A stretch of DNA of 6,724 nucleotides. Source: an archaeon (GTDB taxonomy: Archaea; Nanobdellota; Nanobdellia; Woesearchaeales; GW2011-AR9). Positions 4,648 through 6,724 of the stretch are shown here, piece after piece. Within the stretch, counting starts at the first letter, position 1. The number at the start of each line of letters is the position of its first letter. The DNA is taken from assembly GCA_020053615.1 (NCBI GenBank), contig JAGVMW010000200.1:1-6724 (forward strand), given 5' to 3'. The notes beneath the pieces were generated by a model. It saw nothing but the letters and a program-made list of their open reading frames with translations. It had not been told where the DNA came from and did no database searches. Position numbers and translations under genes: made by a program.

Positions 4648-4970
4648 CAAAAATAAAGAATATCGTCGTCGCAGGACTGGCAGCTTTAGTCTTAGCCAGC
4701 GGATGTAAAGATGAAAAGTTAAATGAGTGCATTGCTAAGACGAAAGGCTTGGAATCGGAGTTTGAAGAAGCGTGTGATGGAGATTATTTTAACGTCAGCC
4801 CGTATCTATATACTATAGTAAAAAAAAGAGACGAAGTTTGGAAAGAAGCTAGCTGCGACCAGTATCAAGCTAAATGGACTTGCCATGCTGACTGGAGTTC
4901 ATATAGTTTTGGGAGTTATTATTATCATGCAAAGTTGGATTATGGGCGCAAAGGAGAGGTGGAAGAATAA
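4644..4970 (+). CDS. Small secreted lipoprotein, function unknown
   Basis: This 108-aa protein has an N-terminal signal: basic MTKIK, a hydrophobic stretch (residues 6-17) and a lipobox-like LASGC with the candidate lipidated Cys at 21. The mature part would be about 88 residues, anchored outside the cytoplasmic membrane. It holds four more cysteines (C29, C44, C71, C80), enough for two disulfides. An aromatic, Ser/Gly-rich stretch follows (residues 84-100, including SYSFGSYYYHAKLDYG), then an acidic tail. I do not recognise the family. It follows the 3952 gene by 92 bp on the same strand and converges with the surface protein gene, whose stop is only 13 bp away. The envelope location fits that neighbour, but a direct partnership is only a guess. 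Confidence 0.7.
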   Translation: MTKIKNIVVAGLAALVLASGCKDEKLNECIAKTKGLESEFEEACDGDYFNVSPYLYTIVKKRDEVWKEASCDQYQAKWTCHADWSSYSFGSYYYHAKLDYGRKGEVEE

Positions 4971-4983
4971 TTCCTAAACTAAG

Positions 4984-6570
4984 TTACCCTTTCGCCTTCA
5001 GCTTCGCTTCAGCTACACCTTGTTTGATTATCAACGTCTTCAACTCAGCTTCGTTAGGAGCGCATAACTCCGATACCCAATTCACTTTAAGCGTAAATGC
5101 CAGCTTAGGAACGAAAGCGTGTTTTAAAGCTGCGCTAGTTTCTCCTTTTCCTAAAGTTATGAGTTCGGTATTGATTATCTTCCCACCAGTTTTCTTTCGG
5201 GAAATCTCTATGGGAACAACTGCTGATTCTTCAATGCAATGATTGGGAGCTTTCATAACCGTCCAATCTAATGCTCCGGCAGCAGTATAGCTTCCTTCTC
5301 CCGGGCGTAAATTATATCTCTCTCCGTCGCTGGTTATGATTTCCACACTGTAATAGTTGCACACTTTAGAACAGGAATCTAACGATTTAGCATAATAAGT
5401 AGGTGGTGTGCACAGGTTGTTGATACATTTGTCAACTCCGCATTGCTGATGGTCTAAGCATTTAGTTCCGACAGTCGGACCAGTTATATTAAGTGCAGGA
5501 ACATTTTCCAAGTTATCGCATTGAGCATTATTGTTAACGTCTAGGCAGCAACCATTCTGTTCTGGATTTAATCTATGCGGAGGAGTGCATTCTACAGTAT
5601 AAGTGATTTCTCCAGCAGTTTTAGTAGTAGATCCTCCGATAAGCTTCTCAAAGTAAATAGCTTTTCCGACGGTATTTCCCAGCAATAAAATTCCTCCGCC
5701 GATTAGGATTAAACTGACTACAGCGATGGCAACCGCTTTTATTTGCTGATTGGATGAAGAAATTTTAGAATGTGAAACAGAGCTTACTGGAGCAGATATT
5801 TTAGCTGCGGTCCCCGGCTGGCTTCTTTCCAGAAACCGCTGGTAATTATGTTTGATAGTATCTTTGTACGCTTGTTCTATCTCTTCATCGGACCATCCGG
5901 CTTTAATTAATTCAGTTTTGATTTGCGGAAATTTCTTTCCCTGCTTTATCATTTTAGTAATGTAAGTATAAGAACTTCGGGGAAGAGCAGCTTCTTTAGT
6001 GTCGCCGGCTTTATACCATAAATAATAGACTACTCCGCCCAATACTACCAATAACACTACTACCAGAAATGAATATAACACAAATCCTTTCTGATCTAAC
6101 TCTTCCTGTACTGAACTTAGTTCAACGCTGGTTGCATTAACATCTTGCTGCAGCATAGCTAAGCCGGTGTTAAATGTGGGTATGTCTTTGGATTTTAGAG
6201 TATTTAATTTATCGGAGAGGGCTTGCAATTTTGTTTCAATATCAGCTAATTTATAATCTGTATCTGATCCTAGAAGACTGATTCGTGATGATAATTCATC
6301 TATGCTAATTTGCAGAGTGTCTATCTGAAGCTGTAAAGAAGTAATGGCGCTGGTTTCTACGGCTGGAGCAGGAGGTACATAAGGTGGTTCTTCGGGCGGG
6401 ATATCGGGTGGAGGAATACATAAGAAACTGGTAGGGTCGCAGTAAGATTCATTGCCCAATTCGTAGATGCAATCTTCATCAATTTCGCAAAGAATAGGTT
6501 CTTGAGCGAGAACAAACGTAGATATAACTAGAACTACTATAATTAGCCATAATACTAGCTTATTCTTCAT
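4984..6570 (-). CDS. Two-pass cell-surface protein with Cys modules and EF-hand-like loop
   Basis: The ATG at 6570 gives 528 aa and a clean signal peptide (residues 1-22, ending STFVLAQ). The frame stays open to 6720, but that extension would bury the signal and cross the promoter. Order: Cys module C28-x5-C34...C44...C51; Pro-rich linker (53-70); coiled coil (75-160); membrane helix (163-186); cytoplasmic segment (187-275) with a small helical GW motif (about 201-236, YITKMIKQGKKF...LIKAGWSDEEIEQAY) common in archaeal membrane proteins; second helix (about 278-300); then an exterior domain. That domain has C341C342 and an EF-hand-like loop D344-x-N346-x-N348-x3-D352-x2-E355, a second C371-x5-C377-C382-C387 module and a beta-rich end. 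Both termini would face outside. Adhesion, sensing or envelope structure are possible roles; the exact function is unknown. Confidence 0.75.
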   Translation of the reverse strand: MKNKLVLWLIIVVLVISTFVLAQEPILCEIDEDCIYELGNESYCDPTSFLCIPPPDIPPEEPPYVPPAPAVETSAITSLQLQIDTLQISIDELSSRISLLGSDTDYKLADIETKLQALSDKLNTLKSKDIPTFNTGLAMLQQDVNATSVELSSVQEELDQKGFVLYSFLVVVLLVVLGGVVYYLWYKAGDTKEAALPRSSYTYITKMIKQGKKFPQIKTELIKAGWSDEEIEQAYKDTIKHNYQRFLERSQPGTAAKISAPVSSVSHSKISSSNQQIKAVAIAVVSLILIGGGILLLGNTVGKAIYFEKLIGGSTTKTAGEITYTVECTPPHRLNPEQNGCCLDVNNNAQCDNLENVPALNITGPTVGTKCLDHQQCGVDKCINNLCTPPTYYAKSLDSCSKVCNYYSVEIITSDGERYNLRPGEGSYTAAGALDWTVMKAPNHCIEESAVVPIEISRKKTGGKIINTELITLGKGETSAALKHAFVPKLAFTLKVNWVSELCAPNEAELKTLIIKQGVAEAKLKAKG

Positions 6571-6575
6571 CTTTT

Positions 6576-6579
6576 CCTC
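6576..6579 (-). promoter_or_regulatory. Short Shine-Dalgarno supporting the 6570 start
   Basis: On the minus strand agaggaaaag directly precedes the ATG at 6570, with GAGG 5-6 nt away. Though short, it agrees with the signal peptide and the TATA box in selecting 6570 over starts further upstream. Confidence 0.5.
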
Positions 6580-6605
6580 TTTTATGGGGTAGAAATAGCT
6601 TAAAG

Positions 6606-6616
6606 GTTTATATATC
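6606..6616 (-). promoter_or_regulatory. TATA box of the surface protein gene
   Basis: On the minus strand gatatataaac is a strong archaeal TATA box. Its centre is about 41 bp before the ATG at 6570, so transcription should begin near 6585 and leave a leader of about 15 nt that contains the SD. Confidence 0.7.
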
Positions 6617-6647
6617 TTATTGTTGAGCGGCACAGTCCAAAAAGTGA

Positions 6648-6666
6648 GTGATAGCACCATTATCAC
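6648..6666. repeat. Stem-loop 1 of a three-hairpin cluster
   Basis: gtgata (6648-6653) and tatcac (6661-6666) form a perfect 6-bp stem with a 7-nt loop. It lies upstream of the TATA box of the surface protein gene, in otherwise non-coding DNA. Confidence 0.5.
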
Positions 6667-6670
6667 CACT

Positions 6671-6701
6671 GCCCAGAAAAATCGAGAGTGATTTTCTGGG
6701 C
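6671..6701. repeat. Stem-loop 2 of a three-hairpin cluster
   Basis: gcccagaaaaatc (6671-6683) pairs with gattttctgggc (6690-6701), giving 12 pairs with one bulged A and a 6-nt loop. This is the strongest inverted repeat in the window. It could be a terminator for a gene entering from the right, part of a structured RNA, or a mobile-element hairpin. Confidence 0.7.
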
Positions 6702-6724
6702 TGAGATGCGATAGTTGCATCTCA
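6702..6724. repeat. Stem-loop 3 of a three-hairpin cluster, at the window edge
   Basis: tgagatgc (6702-6709) and gcatctca (6717-6724) form a perfect 8-bp stem with a 7-nt loop. It abuts stem-loop 2 with no spacer and ends exactly at the last base of the window, so it may extend further. Confidence 0.6.

Noticed and set aside
4176..4732. Two minus-strand frames opposite the 3952 gene and lipoprotein start
   Set aside because: Low-complexity Ser/Pro/Phe translations antisense to genes with good SD sites and no recognisable motif.
6571..6720. N-terminal extension of the surface protein to an ATG at 6720
   Set aside because: It would cross the TATA box and two of the three stem-loops and bury a clean signal peptide. 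The SD, TATA box and signal peptide all agree on the start at 6570.
1..6724. CRISPR array, tRNA, rRNA or known riboswitch
   Set aside because: No regularly spaced direct repeats, no tRNA T-arm or cloverleaf, and no rRNA-like stretch were seen on either strand. The 3882-3938 structure does not match a riboswitch class I know.

Overview
The window looks like a piece of an AT-rich archaeal genome, most likely from a DPANN lineage such as Woesearchaeota or a relative. This placement is an inference. It rests on: archaeal TATA-type boxes about 25 bp before two start codons that would make leaderless transcripts (genes at 739 and 3805); a TrmB-family regulator; a winged-helix/nucleotidyltransferase fusion of a kind common in archaea; and a secreted, disulfide-rich surface protein with a 'GW' cytoplasmic motif. 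No rRNA, tRNA, CRISPR array or marker gene is present to settle the taxonomy.

Layout. (1) 1-648: the 3' part of an IS1-family insertion sequence, cut by the left window edge. Its two reading frames meet at a run of nine A's, and a 47-nt fold-back lies where the N-terminal zinc finger would be expected. (2) 701-2590: a probable two-gene rightward operon. A TATA box and a palindrome precede a leaderless HTH-nucleotidyltransferase gene (739-1344). A 13-codon mini-ORF with the best Shine-Dalgarno (SD) sequence in the window follows, then a 402-aa protein joining an all-helical N-terminal half to a receiver-like domain with a large insertion. (3) 2657-3805 (minus): a TrmB-type regulator whose effector domain is tandemly duplicated. 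(4) 3806-3951: a divergent promoter region with a long-range 8-bp inverted repeat ending next to an SD site. (5) 3952-4970: an unrecognised Cys/His-rich soluble protein and a small secreted lipoprotein, both rightward. (6) 4984-6570 (minus): a 528-aa two-pass membrane/surface protein with Cys modules and an EF-hand-like loop, convergent with the lipoprotein gene. (7) 6648-6724: three stem-loops almost back to back, running to the right window edge.

How the parts may work together (inference). The TrmB regulator probably controls itself and the divergent 3952 gene. The HTH-nucleotidyltransferase and the receiver-like protein are probably co-transcribed and may form a regulatory or toxin-antitoxin-like pair. 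The lipoprotein and the large surface protein both belong to the cell envelope. The least-described items are the receiver-like fusion with its mini-ORF, the Cys/His protein at 3952, and the three-hairpin cluster at the right edge.
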